Assembly: GCF_004519305.1 (NCBI RefSeq)
Contig: NZ_SOZA01000036.1
Coordinates: forward strand, 1-51,875
DNA length: 51,875 nucleotides
Source of the DNA: Pseudomonas sp. RIT623
Lineage (GTDB): Bacteria > Pseudomonadota > Gammaproteobacteria > Pseudomonadales > Pseudomonadaceae
Direction of reading: 5' to 3'
The notes beneath the pieces are model-generated. The model ran no database searches. It was not told the origin of the DNA and saw nothing but the letters and a program-made list of their open reading frames with translations. Shown here in pieces: positions 7,691 through 19,393 of this stretch. Position 1 is the first letter of the stretch, and each line of letters starts with the position of its first letter. The translations under genes and the position numbers were made by a program.

Positions 7691-10600
7691 ATGGCTTACT
7701 CATACACTGAGAAAAAACGTATCCGCAAGGACTTTAGCAAGTTGCCGGACGTCATGGATGTGCCTTACCTCCTGGCCATCCAGCTGGATTCGTATCGCGA
7801 ATTCCTGCAGGCGGGAGCATCCAAGGACCAGTTCCGCGACGTCGGCCTGCATGCGGCCTTCAAATCGGTATTCCCGATCATCAGCTACTCCGGCAATGCT
7901 GCCCTGGAGTACGTCGGCTATCGCCTGGGCGAGCCGGCGTTCGATGTGAAGGAATGTGTCCTGCGTGGTGTGACCTTCGCGGTCCCGCTGCGTGTGAAGG
8001 TGCGCCTGATCATCTTCGACAAGGAATCGTCGAACAAAGCGATCAAGGACATCAAAGAGCAAGAAGTCTACATGGGTGAAATCCCCCTGATGACTGAGAA
8101 CGGTACCTTCGTTATCAACGGTACCGAGCGTGTGATCGTGTCTCAGCTGCACCGCTCGCCGGGTGTGTTCTTCGACCACGACCGTGGCAAGACCCACAGC
8201 TCGGGCAAGCTGCTGTACTCCGCTCGCATCATCCCTTACCGCGGTTCCTGGCTGGACTTCGAGTTCGACCCGAAGGACTGCGTGTTCGTGCGTATCGACC
8301 GTCGCCGCAAACTGCCGGCCTCGGTACTGCTGCGCGCCCTGGGCTACAGCACTGAAGAAGTGCTGAACACCTTCTACACCACCAACGTCTTCCACATCTC
8401 CGGCGAGAAACTGAGCCTGGAGCTGGTGCCGCAGCGTCTGCGTGGTGAAGTCGCGGTCATGGACATCCATGACGGCAGCGGCAAGGTCATCGTCGAGCAA
8501 GGCCGCCGTATTACCGCGCGCCACATCAACCAGCTGGAAAAGGCTGGCGTGAAAGAGCTCGACGTGCCGATGGAGTACGTGCTGGGCCGTACCACCGCCA
8601 AGGCCATCGTGCATCCGGCCACCGGCGAGATCCTGGCCGAGTGCAACACCGAGCTGACCACCGATCTGCTGATCAAGATCGCCAAGGCTCAGGTTGTCCG
8701 CATCGAGACCCTGTACACCAACGACATCGACTGCGGTCCGTTCATCTCGGATACCCTGAAGATCGACACCACCAGCAACCAGCTGGAAGCCTTGGTCGAG
8801 ATCTACCGCATGATGCGTCCAGGCGAGCCGCCAACCAAGGACGCCGCCGAGACCCTGTTCAACAACCTGTTCTTCAGCGCCGAGCGTTACGACCTGTCCG
8901 CCGTTGGCCGCATGAAGTTCAATCGTCGTATCGGTCGTACCGAGATCGAAGGTTCGGGCGTGCTGAGCAAGGAAGACATCGTCGAGGTCCTCAAGACCCT
9001 GGTCGATATCCGTAACGGCAAAGGCATCGTCGACGACATCGACCACCTGGGTAACCGTCGCGTGCGTTGCGTTGGCGAGATGGCCGAGAACCAGTTCCGC
9101 GTTGGCCTGGTGCGTGTCGAGCGCGCGGTCAAGGAACGTCTGTCGATGGCCGAAAGCGAAGGCCTGATGCCGCAGGACCTGATCAACGCCAAGCCGGTTG
9201 CGGCCGCGGTGAAAGAGTTCTTCGGTTCCAGCCAGCTCTCGCAGTTCATGGACCAGAACAACCCGCTCTCCGAGATCACCCACAAGCGCCGTGTCTCCGC
9301 GCTCGGCCCTGGTGGTCTGACCCGTGAGCGCGCCGGCTTCGAAGTCCGTGACGTACACCCGACCCACTACGGCCGTGTGTGCCCGATCGAGACTCCTGAA
9401 GGTCCGAACATCGGTCTGATCAACTCCCTGGCCGCCTATGCCCGCACCAACCAGTATGGCTTCCTGGAAAGCCCGTACCGCGTGGTGAAGGAAGGCGTGG
9501 TCAGCGACGACATCGTGTTCCTGTCCGCCATCGAAGAGGCCGATCACGTGATCGCCCAGGCTTCGGCCGCGATGAACGACAAGAAGCAACTGATCGACGA
9601 GTTGGTAGCTGTTCGTCACCTGAACGAATTCACCGTCAAGGCGCCGGAAGACGTCACCCTGATGGACGTTTCGCCGAAGCAGGTTGTTTCCGTCGCTGCC
9701 TCGCTGATTCCGTTCCTCGAGCACGACGACGCCAACCGTGCATTGATGGGTTCGAACATGCAGCGTCAGGCTGTACCAACCCTGCGCGCCGACAAGCCGC
9801 TGGTAGGTACCGGCATGGAGCGCAACGTTGCCCGTGACTCCGGTGTCTGCGTGGTTGCTCGCCGTGGTGGTGTGATCGATTCGGTCGACGCCAGCCGTAT
9901 CGTCGTTCGCGTCAATGATGACGAAGTCGAGACCGGTGAAGCCGGTGTGGACATCTACAACCTGACCAAGTACACCCGCTCCAACCAGAACACCTGCATC
10001 AACCAGCGTCCGCTGGTGAGCAAGGGTGACAAGGTTCAGCGTAGCGACATCATGGCCGACGGCCCGTCCACCGACATGGGTGAACTGGCACTGGGTCAGA
10101 ACATGCGCATCGCGTTCATGGCGTGGAACGGCTTCAACTTCGAAGACTCCATCTGCCTGTCCGAGCGTGTGGTTCAGGAAGACCGCTTCACCACGATCCA
10201 CATCCAGGAACTGACCTGTGTGGCCCGTGATACCAAGCTTGGCCCAGAGGAAATCACCGCGGACATCCCGAACGTCGGTGAGGCTGCGCTGAACAAGCTG
10301 GACGAAGCCGGTATCGTCTACGTGGGTGCCGAAGTCGGCGCTGGCGACATTCTGGTCGGCAAGGTCACGCCAAAAGGCGAAACCCAGCTGACTCCAGAAG
10401 AAAAACTGCTGCGCGCGATCTTCGGTGAGAAGGCCAGCGACGTTAAGGACACCTCCCTGCGCGTGCCGACTGGCACCAAGGGTACCGTCATCGACGTACA
10501 GGTCTTCACCCGTGATGGCGTCGAGCGCGACAGCCGTGCCCTGGCCATCGAGAAGATGCAGCTGGACGAGATCCGCAAGGACCTCAACGAAGAGTTCCGT

Positions 10601-11764
10601 ATCGTCGAAGGCGCAACCTTCGAGCGTCTGCGTTCCGCCCTGAACGGCCAGGTGGTCGACGGTGGCGCGGGCCTGAAGAAAGGCACCGTGATCAGCGACG
10701 ACGTGCTGAACGGTCTGGAGCACGGCCAGTGGTTCAAGCTGCGCATGGCCGAAGATGCACTGAACGAGCAGCTGGAAAAGGCTCAGCAGTACATCGTCGA
10801 CCGCCGCCGCCTGCTGGACGACAAGTTCGAAGACAAGAAGCGCAAGCTGCAGCAGGGCGATGACCTGGCTCCAGGCGTACTGAAGATCGTCAAGGTCTAC
10901 CTGGCAATCCGCCGTCGCATCCAGCCGGGTGACAAGATGGCCGGTCGTCACGGTAACAAGGGTGTCGTCTCGGTGATCATGCCGGTCGAAGACATGCCGC
11001 ACGACGCCAACGGTACTCCGGTCGACGTCGTACTGAACCCGCTGGGCGTACCTTCGCGTATGAACGTCGGTCAGATCCTTGAAACCCACCTGGGCCTCGC
11101 GGCCAAGGGGTTGGGCGAGAAGATCGACCGCATGATCGAAGAGCAGCGTAAAGCCGCTGAGCTGCGTACCTTCCTCACCGAGATCTACAACGAGATCGGT
11201 GGTCGTCAGGAGAACTTGGAAGAGTTCACCGACGAAGAGATCATCGCCCTGGCGAACAACCTGAAGAAAGGCGTGCCGATGGCCACCCCAGTCTTCGACG
11301 GTGCCAAGGAGCGTGAGATCAAGGCCATGCTGAAACTGGCAGACCTGCCAGAAAGCGGCCAGATGGTGCTGTTCGACGGCCGTACCGGCAACAAGTTCGA
11401 GCGTCCTGTGACCGTTGGTTACATGTACATGCTCAAGCTGAACCACTTGGTGGACGACAAGATGCACGCGCGTTCCACTGGTTCCTACAGCCTGGTTACC
11501 CAGCAGCCGCTGGGTGGTAAGGCGCAGTTCGGTGGTCAGCGTTTCGGGGAGATGGAAGTGTGGGCGCTGGAAGCATACGGCGCGGCATACACCCTGCAAG
11601 AAATGCTCACAGTGAAGTCGGACGACGTGAACGGCCGTACCAAGATGTACAAGAACATCGTGGATGGCGATCACCGTATGGAGCCGGGCATGCCCGAGTC
11701 CTTCAACGTGTTGATCAAAGAGATCCGTTCGCTCGGTATCGATATCGATCTGGAAACCGAATAA
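7691..11764 (+). CDS. rpoB: DNA-directed RNA polymerase subunit beta
   Basis: The beta subunit forms one half of the RNA polymerase active cleft. The product is 1357 residues from ATG 7691 (MAYSYTEKKRIRKDF). An ATG two codons upstream (7685) is less likely by family length. The rifampicin-binding cluster (GSSQLSQFMDQNNPLSEITHKRR, roughly residues 513-535) has the usual Asp, His and Ser positions of susceptible strains. The C-terminal GGKAQFGGQRFGEMEVWALEAYGA contacts beta prime. rpoC follows after 64 bases. Confidence 0.99.
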   Translation: MAYSYTEKKRIRKDFSKLPDVMDVPYLLAIQLDSYREFLQAGASKDQFRDVGLHAAFKSVFPIISYSGNAALEYVGYRLGEPAFDVKECVLRGVTFAVPLRVKVRLIIFDKESSNKAIKDIKEQEVYMGEIPLMTENGTFVINGTERVIVSQLHRSPGVFFDHDRGKTHSSGKLLYSARIIPYRGSWLDFEFDPKDCVFVRIDRRRKLPASVLLRALGYSTEEVLNTFYTTNVFHISGEKLSLELVPQRLRGEVAVMDIHDGSGKVIVEQGRRITARHINQLEKAGVKELDVPMEYVLGRTTAKAIVHPATGEILAECNTELTTDLLIKIAKAQVVRIETLYTNDIDCGPFISDTLKIDTTSNQLEALVEIYRMMRPGEPPTKDAAETLFNNLFFSAERYDLSAVGRMKFNRRIGRTEIEGSGVLSKEDIVEVLKTLVDIRNGKGIVDDIDHLGNRRVRCVGEMAENQFRVGLVRVERAVKERLSMAESEGLMPQDLINAKPVAAAVKEFFGSSQLSQFMDQNNPLSEITHKRRVSALGPGGLTRERAGFEVRDVHPTHYGRVCPIETPEGPNIGLINSLAAYARTNQYGFLESPYRVVKEGVVSDDIVFLSAIEEADHVIAQASAAMNDKKQLIDELVAVRHLNEFTVKAPEDVTLMDVSPKQVVSVAASLIPFLEHDDANRALMGSNMQRQAVPTLRADKPLVGTGMERNVARDSGVCVVARRGGVIDSVDASRIVVRVNDDEVETGEAGVDIYNLTKYTRSNQNTCINQRPLVSKGDKVQRSDIMADGPSTDMGELALGQNMRIAFMAWNGFNFEDSICLSERVVQEDRFTTIHIQELTCVARDTKLGPEEITADIPNVGEAALNKLDEAGIVYVGAEVGAGDILVGKVTPKGETQLTPEEKLLRAIFGEKASDVKDTSLRVPTGTKGTVIDVQVFTRDGVERDSRALAIEKMQLDEIRKDLNEEFRIVEGATFERLRSALNGQVVDGGAGLKKGTVISDDVLNGLEHGQWFKLRMAEDALNEQLEKAQQYIVDRRRLLDDKFEDKKRKLQQGDDLAPGVLKIVKVYLAIRRRIQPGDKMAGRHGNKGVVSVIMPVEDMPHDANGTPVDVVLNPLGVPSRMNVGQILETHLGLAAKGLGEKIDRMIEEQRKAAELRTFLTEIYNEIGGRQENLEEFTDEEIIALANNLKKGVPMATPVFDGAKEREIKAMLKLADLPESGQMVLFDGRTGNKFERPVTVGYMYMLKLNHLVDDKMHARSTGSYSLVTQQPLGGKAQFGGQRFGEMEVWALEAYGAAYTLQEMLTVKSDDVNGRTKMYKNIVDGDHRMEPGMPESFNVLIKEIRSLGIDIDLETE

Positions 11765-11828
11765 CACGTGACGCGAAGGGGGGTGGGGCAGGTAATGCCC
11801 GCTCCCTGCTCCGCCAGGAGGAAAGGCC

Positions 11829-14800
11829 TTGAAAGACCTACTGAATTTGCTGAAAAACCAGGGTCAAGTCGAAGAGTTCGACGCCATCCGCATCGGTCTG
11901 GCGTCGCCTGAAATGATCCGTTCGTGGTCGTTCGGTGAAGTCAAAAAGCCGGAAACCATCAACTACCGTACGTTCAAGCCTGAGCGTGACGGCCTGTTCT
12001 GCGCCAAGATCTTTGGCCCAGTCAAGGACTACGAGTGCCTGTGCGGCAAGTACAAGCGCCTCAAGCACCGCGGCGTGATCTGCGAGAAGTGCGGCGTTGA
12101 AGTTGCCCTGGCCAAGGTTCGTCGTGAGCGCATGGCGCACATCGAGCTGGCCTCGCCGGTTGCCCACATCTGGTTCCTGAAGTCGCTGCCGTCCCGTATC
12201 GGCCTGCTGATGGACATGACCCTGCGTGATATCGAGCGCGTGCTCTACTTCGAGAGCTACGTGGTGATCGATCCGGGCATGACCACCCTCGAGAAGGGCC
12301 AGCTGCTGAACGACGAGCAGTACTTCGAAGCGCTGGAAGAGTTCGGTGACGACTTCGACGCCCGCATGGGTGCCGAGGCTGTCCGCGAGCTGCTGCACGC
12401 TATCGACCTGGAGCACGAGATCGGTCGCCTGCGCGAAGAAATTCCGCAGACCAACTCGGAAACCAAGATCAAGAAGCTGTCCAAGCGCCTGAAGCTGATG
12501 GAGGCTTTCCAGGGCTCGGGCAACCTGCCTGAGTGGATGGTCCTGACCGTCCTGCCAGTGCTGCCGCCGGACCTGCGTCCGCTGGTTCCGCTGGATGGCG
12601 GCCGCTTCGCGACCTCCGACCTGAACGACCTGTATCGTCGGGTGATCAACCGTAACAACCGTCTGAAGCGCCTGCTCGATCTGTCGGCGCCGGACATCAT
12701 CGTGCGCAACGAAAAGCGCATGCTGCAGGAAGCGGTCGACGCCCTGCTCGACAACGGCCGTCGCGGTCGCGCCATCACCGGCTCGAACAAGCGTCCGCTG
12801 AAGTCGCTGGCCGACATGATCAAAGGTAAGCAAGGTCGTTTCCGTCAGAACTTGCTCGGTAAGCGCGTGGACTACTCCGGCCGTTCGGTAATTACCGTTG
12901 GCCCGACCCTGCGTCTGCACCAGTGCGGTCTGCCGAAGAAGATGGCCCTCGAGCTGTTCAAGCCGTTCATTTTCGGCAAGCTGGAAATGCGTGGTCTGGC
13001 GACCACCATCAAGGCCGCCAAGAAGATGGTCGAGCGCGAGCTGCCAGAGGTGTGGGACGTCCTCGCCGAGGTGATCCGCGAACACCCCGTGCTGCTCAAC
13101 CGTGCGCCAACCCTGCACCGTCTGGGTATCCAGGCCTTTGAACCGGTACTGATCGAAGGTAAGGCTATCCAGCTGCACCCGCTGGTCTGCGCCGCGTACA
13201 ACGCCGACTTCGACGGTGACCAGATGGCCGTTCACGTGCCGCTGACCCTGGAAGCCCAGCTCGAAGCGCGCGCGCTGATGATGTCGACCAACAACATCCT
13301 GTCGCCAGCCAACGGTGAGCCAATCATCGTTCCGTCGCAGGACGTTGTACTGGGTCTGTACTACATGACCCGCGAAGCCATCAACGCCAAGGGCGAAGGT
13401 CGCGTGTTCGCCGACCTGCAGGAAGTCGACCGCGTATTCCGCGCCGGCGAAGCCGCCCTGCACGCGAAAATCAAGGTTCGTATCAACGAAACCGTGAAGG
13501 ATCGCGATGGCAGCATCACCAAGAACACCCGTATCGTCGACACCACTGTCGGCCGTGCGCTGCTGTTCCAGGTTGTGCCGGCAGGCCTGCCGTTCGACGT
13601 CGTCAACCAGTCGATGAAGAAGAAGGCGATCTCCAAGCTGATCAACCAGTGCTATCGCGTGGTGGGTCTGAAAGAGACCGTGATCTTCGCTGACCAGTTG
13701 ATGTACACCGGCTTTGCCTACTCGACCATTTCCGGCGTTTCCATCGGTGTTAACGACTTCGTTATCCCTGATGAAAAAGCGCGCATCATCAACAGCGCCA
13801 CCGATGAAGTGAAGGAAATCGAGAGCCAGTACGCCTCCGGCCTGGTAACCCAGGGCGAGAAGTACAACAAGGTCATCGACTTGTGGTCCAAGGCGAACGA
13901 CGAAGTGTCCAAGGCGATGATGGCCAACCTCTCGAAAGAGAAGGTCGTCGACCGCGAGGGCAAGGAAGTCGAGCAAGAGTCCTTCAACTCGATGTACATG
14001 ATGGCTGACTCCGGTGCTCGTGGTTCCGCGGCTCAGATCCGTCAGCTGGCCGGTATGCGTGGCCTGATGGCCAAGCCGGACGGCTCGATCATCGAGACGC
14101 CGATCACCGCGAACTTCCGTGAAGGTCTGAGCGTACTGCAGTACTTCATCTCGACCCACGGTGCTCGTAAGGGTCTGGCGGATACCGCACTGAAGACCGC
14201 GAACTCCGGTTACCTGACCCGTCGTCTGGTAGACGTGGCGCAGGATCTGGTCGTGACCGAGATCGACTGCGGCACCGACCAGGGTCTGCTGATGACTCCG
14301 CACATCGAAGGCGGCGACGTTGTCGAGCCGCTGGGTGAGCGCGTACTGGGTCGTGTCATTGCCCGTGACGTGTTCAAGCCAGGCACCGAGGACGTCATCG
14401 TTCCGGCCGGTACCCTGGTCGACGAGCAGTGGGTCGAGTTCATCGAGCTGAACAGCATCGACGAAGTGGTCGTGCGTTCGCCGATCAGCTGCGAAACCCG
14501 CTACGGCATCTGCGCCAAGTGCTACGGTCGCGACCTGGCTCGTGGTCACCAGGTGAACATCGGTGAAGCTGTCGGCGTTATCGCCGCCCAGTCGATCGGT
14601 GAACCGGGTACCCAGCTGACCATGCGTACGTTCCACATCGGTGGTGCTGCAAGCCGTACCTCGGCTGCCGACAGCGTCCAGGTGAAGAACGGCGGCATGG
14701 TGCGTCTGCACAACCTCAAGCAGGTCGAGCGCGCCGATGGCAACCTGGTTGCCGTATCGCGTTCCGGCGAGCTGGCCATTGCCGACGAATTCGGCCGTGA

Positions 14801-16028
14801 GCGTGAGCGCTACAAGCTGCCTTACGGTGCGGTGATTTCGGTCAAGGAAGGTGAGAAGGTCGAAGCTGGCGCCATCGTCGCCAAGTGGGACCCGCACACC
14901 CACCCGATCGTTACCGAGCTGAAAGGTACCGTGACCTTCGTGGGCATGGAAGAAAACATCACCATCAAGCGCCAGACCGACGAACTGACCGGCCTGACCA
15001 ACATTGAAGTGATGGACGTCAAGGATCGCCCTGCCGCAGGCAAGGAAATCCGCCCGGCGATCAAGATGGTCGATGCCGCTGGCAAGGACCTGTACCTGCC
15101 AGGTACCGACGTACCGGCCCAGTACTTCCTGCCGGCCAACGCCCTCGTCGGTGTGGCTGACGGTGCCCAGATCGGCGTCGGTGACGTTATCGCGCGTATC
15201 CCGCAAGAAACGTCGAAGACCCGTGACATCACCGGTGGTCTGCCACGCGTTGCCGACCTGTTCGAAGCGCGTCGTCCGAAAGAAGCCTCGATTCTGGCTG
15301 AAGTCAGCGGCACCATTGCCTTCGGTAAAGAAACCAAGGGCAAGCGTCGCCTGGTCATCACCCCGACCGATGGCAGCGATCCGTACGAAGAGCTGATTCC
15401 GAAGTGGCGCCACCTGAACGTCTTCGAAGGCGAACAGGTAAACCGCGGCGAAGTTATCTCCGACGGCCCGAGCGATCCGCACGACATCCTGCGTCTGCTG
15501 GGCGTGAGCGCGCTGGCCAAGTACATCGTCAACGAGATCCAGGACGTTTACCGTCTGCAGGGCGTGAAGATCAACGACAAGCACATCGAGACCATCCTGC
15601 GTCAGATGCTGCGTAAAGTTGAGATTTCCGAGTCCGGCGATTCCAGCTTCATCAAGGGCGACCAGATGGAACTGACTCAGGTACTGGTCGAGAACGAGCG
15701 TCTCGCCAGCGAAGACAAGTTCATCTCGAAGTTCACCCGCGTGCTGCTGGGTATCACCAAGGCCTCGCTGTCCACCGAATCGTTCATCTCGGCGGCTTCC
15801 TTCCAGGAAACCACCCGCGTACTGACCGAAGCGGCGGTAACCGGCAAGCGTGACTACCTGCGCGGCCTGAAAGAGAACGTGGTCGTGGGTCGTCTGATCC
15901 CGGCCGGTACCGGTCTGGCCTACCACAGCGAGCGCAAGCGTCGCCGTGATGCCGACAAGCCGCTGCGTGTGAGCGCCAGTGAGGTGGAAGCCGCACTGAC
16001 CGAAGCGCTGAATTCCAGCGGTAACTGA
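11829..16028 (+). CDS. rpoC: DNA-directed RNA polymerase subunit beta prime
   Basis: The beta prime subunit carries the catalytic magnesium. The 1399-residue product starts at a rare TTG (11829) supported by the strong AGGAGG a few bases upstream. The zinc-binding CLCGKYKRLKHRGVICEKCG lies near residues 70-88. The catalytic NADFDGDQM lies at about 458-466, matching the E. coli numbering. The second zinc-site segment (CETRYGICAKCYGRDLA) lies near residue 890. Cotranscribed with rpoB. Confidence 0.99.
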   Translation: MKDLLNLLKNQGQVEEFDAIRIGLASPEMIRSWSFGEVKKPETINYRTFKPERDGLFCAKIFGPVKDYECLCGKYKRLKHRGVICEKCGVEVALAKVRRERMAHIELASPVAHIWFLKSLPSRIGLLMDMTLRDIERVLYFESYVVIDPGMTTLEKGQLLNDEQYFEALEEFGDDFDARMGAEAVRELLHAIDLEHEIGRLREEIPQTNSETKIKKLSKRLKLMEAFQGSGNLPEWMVLTVLPVLPPDLRPLVPLDGGRFATSDLNDLYRRVINRNNRLKRLLDLSAPDIIVRNEKRMLQEAVDALLDNGRRGRAITGSNKRPLKSLADMIKGKQGRFRQNLLGKRVDYSGRSVITVGPTLRLHQCGLPKKMALELFKPFIFGKLEMRGLATTIKAAKKMVERELPEVWDVLAEVIREHPVLLNRAPTLHRLGIQAFEPVLIEGKAIQLHPLVCAAYNADFDGDQMAVHVPLTLEAQLEARALMMSTNNILSPANGEPIIVPSQDVVLGLYYMTREAINAKGEGRVFADLQEVDRVFRAGEAALHAKIKVRINETVKDRDGSITKNTRIVDTTVGRALLFQVVPAGLPFDVVNQSMKKKAISKLINQCYRVVGLKETVIFADQLMYTGFAYSTISGVSIGVNDFVIPDEKARIINSATDEVKEIESQYASGLVTQGEKYNKVIDLWSKANDEVSKAMMANLSKEKVVDREGKEVEQESFNSMYMMADSGARGSAAQIRQLAGMRGLMAKPDGSIIETPITANFREGLSVLQYFISTHGARKGLADTALKTANSGYLTRRLVDVAQDLVVTEIDCGTDQGLLMTPHIEGGDVVEPLGERVLGRVIARDVFKPGTEDVIVPAGTLVDEQWVEFIELNSIDEVVVRSPISCETRYGICAKCYGRDLARGHQVNIGEAVGVIAAQSIGEPGTQLTMRTFHIGGAASRTSAADSVQVKNGGMVRLHNLKQVERADGNLVAVSRSGELAIADEFGRERERYKLPYGAVISVKEGEKVEAGAIVAKWDPHTHPIVTELKGTVTFVGMEENITIKRQTDELTGLTNIEVMDVKDRPAAGKEIRPAIKMVDAAGKDLYLPGTDVPAQYFLPANALVGVADGAQIGVGDVIARIPQETSKTRDITGGLPRVADLFEARRPKEASILAEVSGTIAFGKETKGKRRLVITPTDGSDPYEELIPKWRHLNVFEGEQVNRGEVISDGPSDPHDILRLLGVSALAKYIVNEIQDVYRLQGVKINDKHIETILRQMLRKVEISESGDSSFIKGDQMELTQVLVENERLASEDKFISKFTRVLLGITKASLSTESFISAASFQETTRVLTEAAVTGKRDYLRGLKENVVVGRLIPAGTGLAYHSERKRRRDADKPLRVSASEVEAALTEALNSSGN

Positions 16029-16039
16029 GTACAGGGCAG

Positions 16040-16112
16040 GGCCCCGGCACGCCTCGCCAGGGCATCGGTGACATGAATTGTTGCCGATGACCGGGCGAGG
16101 AGGGCCGGGGCC
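16040..16112 (+). terminator. Long composite hairpin after rpoC
   Basis: Three nested stems stack on one axis: GGCCCCGGC/GCCGGGGCC (16040-16048 with 16104-16112), CCTCGCC/GGCGAGG (16052-16058 with 16094-16100), and CATCGG/CCGATG (16063-16068 with 16084-16089). No T run follows. It is probably an RNA 3'-end or processing structure between rpoBC and the str operon. Confidence 0.6.
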
Positions 16113-16117
16113 TCGTC

Positions 16118-16146
16118 TTGACTGGGTGCAAGATCCTCTTTAGACT
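16118..16146 (+). promoter_or_regulatory. Promoter of the str operon (rpsL)
   Basis: TTGACT (16118-16123), a 17-bp spacer, then TAGACT (16141-16146). The -35 starts six bases after the rpoC hairpin. Transcripts would have an approximately 85-nt leader before rpsL. Confidence 0.6.
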
Positions 16147-16239
16147 TTTGTACCCTTAAATTTGGTGAGGCTCCGTCTCGCCAATTTTTGGCTTTCTTGC
16201 AAGACAATAGAGTCGCAAGACAATCAGTGGAGCTAGTAG

Positions 16240-16611
16240 ATGGCAACTATCAACCAGCTGGTACGTCAGCCGCGTAAGCGTTCGGTCGAGAAGTCCGACG
16301 TTCCTGCGCTGCAGAACTGCCCGCAACGTCGTGGCGTGTGCACCCGTGTGTACACCACCACGCCGAAAAAACCTAACTCGGCACTGCGTAAAGTATGCCG
16401 TGTGCGTCTGACCAACGGTTTCGAGGTTTCCTCGTACATCGGTGGTGAAGGCCACAACCTGCAAGAGCACAGCGTCGTCCTGATCCGTGGCGGCCGTGTA
16501 AAAGACTTGCCAGGTGTTCGTTACCACACCGTTCGCGGCTCTCTGGATACTTCGGGCGTCAAAGGCCGTAACCAGGGTCGTTCGAAGTACGGTACCAAGC
16601 GTCCGAAGTAA
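16240..16611 (+). CDS. rpsL: 30S ribosomal protein S12
   Basis: S12 lies at the decoding centre and controls accuracy. The 123-residue product has TTTPKKPNSALRK and GGRVKDLPGVRY. The lysines at which streptomycin resistance arises (Lys43 and Lys88 in E. coli) are present, so the protein looks wild type. ATG 16240 with GGAG upstream. First gene of rpsL-rpsG-fusA-tuf. Confidence 0.99.
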   Translation: MATINQLVRQPRKRSVEKSDVPALQNCPQRRGVCTRVYTTTPKKPNSALRKVCRVRLTNGFEVSSYIGGEGHNLQEHSVVLIRGGRVKDLPGVRYHTVRGSLDTSGVKGRNQGRSKYGTKRPK

Positions 16612-16665
16612 TCGGCCGTTTGCAGACATCCATTTATTTGAGTCGATAAGAGTAAGGTCGGGCAG

Positions 16666-16678
16666 GGGTCGAAGACCC
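16666..16678 (+). promoter_or_regulatory. Hairpin in the rpsL-rpsG intergenic region
   Basis: GGGTC/GACCC with a GAA loop sits in the 106-base space between S12 and S7. In E. coli, S7 binds the equivalent spacer to repress translation. Whether this sequence binds S7 cannot be told by eye. Confidence 0.3.
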
Positions 16679-16717
16679 ACGTCCCGGGCTAACCTGAAGA
16701 CCGTTTGAGGGCTTATC

Positions 16718-17188
16718 ATGCCAAGACGTCGTGTAGCAGCAAAACGTGAGATCCTGGACGATCCGAAGTACGGATCCCAGATCCTCGCCAAGTTCATGAA
16801 CCACGTGATGGAAAGCGGCAAGAAGGCCGTAGCCGAGCGCATCGTTTACGGTGCCCTGGATACCGTCAAAGCACGCAAGAACAGCGACCCCCTGGAAATC
16901 TTCGAGAAAGCTCTCGACGCCATCGCTCCGCTGGTCGAAGTTAAGTCCCGTCGTGTCGGCGGTGCTACTTACCAGGTTCCGGTTGAAGTTCGTCCATCCC
17001 GTCGTAACGCTCTGGCAATGCGCTGGCTCGTAGACTACGCCCGCAAGCGCGGCGAGAAGTCGATGGCTCTGCGCCTGGCCGGCGAACTGCTGGATGCTGC
17101 CGAAGGCAAGGGTGCTGCAGTCAAGAAGCGTGAAGACGTGCACCGTATGGCCGAGGCCAACAAAGCGTTCTCGCACTACCGCTTCTAA
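16718..17188 (+). CDS. rpsG: 30S ribosomal protein S7
   Basis: S7 organises the head of the small subunit and touches E-site tRNA. The 156-residue length is standard, beginning MPRRRVAAKREILDDPKYGS with conserved SRRVGGATYQVPVEVRPSRR. ATG 16718. fusA follows after 30 bases. Confidence 0.98.
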   Translation: MPRRRVAAKREILDDPKYGSQILAKFMNHVMESGKKAVAERIVYGALDTVKARKNSDPLEIFEKALDAIAPLVEVKSRRVGGATYQVPVEVRPSRRNALAMRWLVDYARKRGEKSMALRLAGELLDAAEGKGAAVKKREDVHRMAEANKAFSHYRF

Positions 17189-17218
17189 TTCAAGCATCAA
17201 TATTTTTGCGAGGGCTCT

Positions 17219-19366
<2,148 letters not shown>

Positions 19367-19393
19367 TCCCCTTTAGGCAAGAGGTTCACTGTC

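Noticed and set aside
7700..15926. Very long minus-strand open frames opposite rpoB and rpoC (over 1,350 codons each)
   Set aside because: They mirror the highly biased codons of the plus-strand genes, have no recognisable domains and no ribosome-binding sites.
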